Of a stretch of 14,353 nt of DNA, positions 13,796 to 14,353 are shown one piece after another. The DNA comes from Puia dinghuensis. GTDB taxonomy: Bacteria; Bacteroidota; Bacteroidia; Chitinophagales; Chitinophagaceae. The translations under genes and the position numbers were made by a program. A model generated the notes under the pieces. It was not told the DNA's origin, ran no database searches, and worked only from the letters and a program-made list of their open reading frames with translations. The stretch's first letter is position 1, and each line of letters starts with the position of its first letter. Location of the stretch: contig JAMFRX010000429.1 in assembly GCA_026224995.1 (NCBI GenBank), positions 1-14,353 of the forward strand. The letters run 5' to 3'.

Positions 13796-14353
13796 CTATG
13801 CCACGATCGCACCTTTCTCCAAACGGAGCCAATGGTCGATGCAAGCGGGCAGCTCCTGCTGGTAGTGACTGACATAGATGAGCGTGGTTTTGAAGGACCG
13901 GCAGAGTGTGGTGATCAGCTGACGGAAGGCCTCCGTCTGCTCTTCGTCGAGGCCCTGGCAGGGTTCGTCCAGGATCAGCATGGGCGGGTTCTTGATGAGG
14001 GCCCTGGCCAGCAGGATCATACGTTGCTGGCCTGTGGATAGCTGTACGAGTCGCCGGTGGCGGTAGTCTTTCAGCGAGAGGAGCTCCATCCACAGCGCGA
14101 CGAGGGCTTCCTGCTCCAGGGACAAGGTCCGAAACAATCCAATGGTATCGAAGAGTCCGGAGGCGACGACCTCGAAGCAGCTTGCGCCGGTATCAAAATA
14201 CAGGTGCAGCTCCGGCGACACGAAGCCGATGTTCTTCTTGATCTCCCAGATGGTTTCGCCGGTTCCGCGGCGGCGATCGAAGAGCCAGATGGCATTGGCA
14301 TAGGCTTGGGGGTTGTCGGCCGTAATGAGACTTAGCAGGGTCGATTTGCCCGC
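13796..14353 (-). CDS. ModF/PhrA-like ABC ATPase, C-terminal ABC module (5' end outside window)
   Basis: The last 185 residues of an ABC ATPase, open through the right edge; it begins inside Walker A (AGKSTLL). Next comes a stretch closely resembling the second ABC module of E. coli ModF (also called PhrA): SLITADNPQAYAN, then LFDRRRGTGETIWEIKKNIGFVSPELH. The signature is LSTGQQR, Walker B is LILDEP, the D-loop position reads GLD, and the H-loop histidine is in YVSHY, followed by PACIDH as in ModF. The usual Q-loop glutamine is not present at the IGFVSPE site, which also fits this subfamily. ModF-type proteins carry two ABC modules and no membrane domain; a molybdenum-related role has been proposed but is not well established. 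No mod genes are visible here. Confidence 0.8.
   Translation of the reverse strand, partial: AGKSTLLSLITADNPQAYANAIWLFDRRRGTGETIWEIKKNIGFVSPELHLYFDTGASCFEVVASGLFDTIGLFRTLSLEQEALVALWMELLSLKDYRHRRLVQLSTGQQRMILLARALIKNPPMLILDEPCQGLDEEQTEAFRQLITTLCRSFKTTLIYVSHYQQELPACIDHWLRLEKGAIVA

Noticed and set aside
1..14353. Defence, toxin-antitoxin, prophage or mobile-element content
   Set aside because: No transposase, integrase, nuclease, reverse transcriptase or toxin motif was found on either strand. The small acidic gene and the membrane protein converge rather than forming a toxin-antitoxin-like operon.

Overview
The window looks like an ordinary chromosomal stretch from a member of the Bacteroidota, most likely the Chitinophagaceae or a close relative. 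The evidence is gene content of Bacteroidota type, several intergenic matches to the Bacteroidota -7 promoter element TAnnTTTG, starts that mostly lack a Shine-Dalgarno sequence, and fairly GC-rich genes separated by AT-rich spacers. The family assignment is inference; a marker-gene search was not possible.

Layout, left to right. (1) Positions 1-264 are the 3' end of ftsE, a cell-division ABC ATPase. (2) Converging on it is a tight four-gene minus-strand operon (4294 down to 351): a WlbB/WbpD-like sugar N-acetyltransferase, a WlbA/WbpB-like sugar-nucleotide dehydrogenase and two GT4-type glycosyltransferases. Together they suggest synthesis and transfer of an acetamido sugar into a surface glycan. 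(3) Divergent from that operon are rpsO (ribosomal protein S15) and pnp (polynucleotide phosphorylase), each followed by a good intrinsic terminator. Then come prmA (methyltransferase for ribosomal protein L11), plsY (phospholipid synthesis), a DUF3052-like gene with an in-frame tandem repeat and a DinB/YfiT-like putative metalloenzyme. (4) dnaG (primase) lies on the minus strand, ending 9 bp from the DinB-like gene. (5) Next is a small accessory stretch: an unrecognised seven-helix membrane protein, a convergent 89-residue acidic protein whose 3' end overlaps it, a regulatory-looking spacer, and a small secreted carboxypeptidase-regulatory-like protein. (6) The right edge holds the C-terminal ABC module of a ModF/PhrA-like tandem ATPase, cut by the window end.

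Most of the window is conserved housekeeping (translation, RNA decay, replication, lipid synthesis). I see no defence island, CRISPR array, insertion sequence, tRNA, rRNA or prophage, and no convincing new multi-gene system. The points most worth a second look are the palindrome over the promoter in 13263-13307, the terminator sitting inside the possible 5' extension of prmA, the incomplete amino-sugar operon, the orphan seven-helix protein and the tandem repeat in the DUF3052-like gene.
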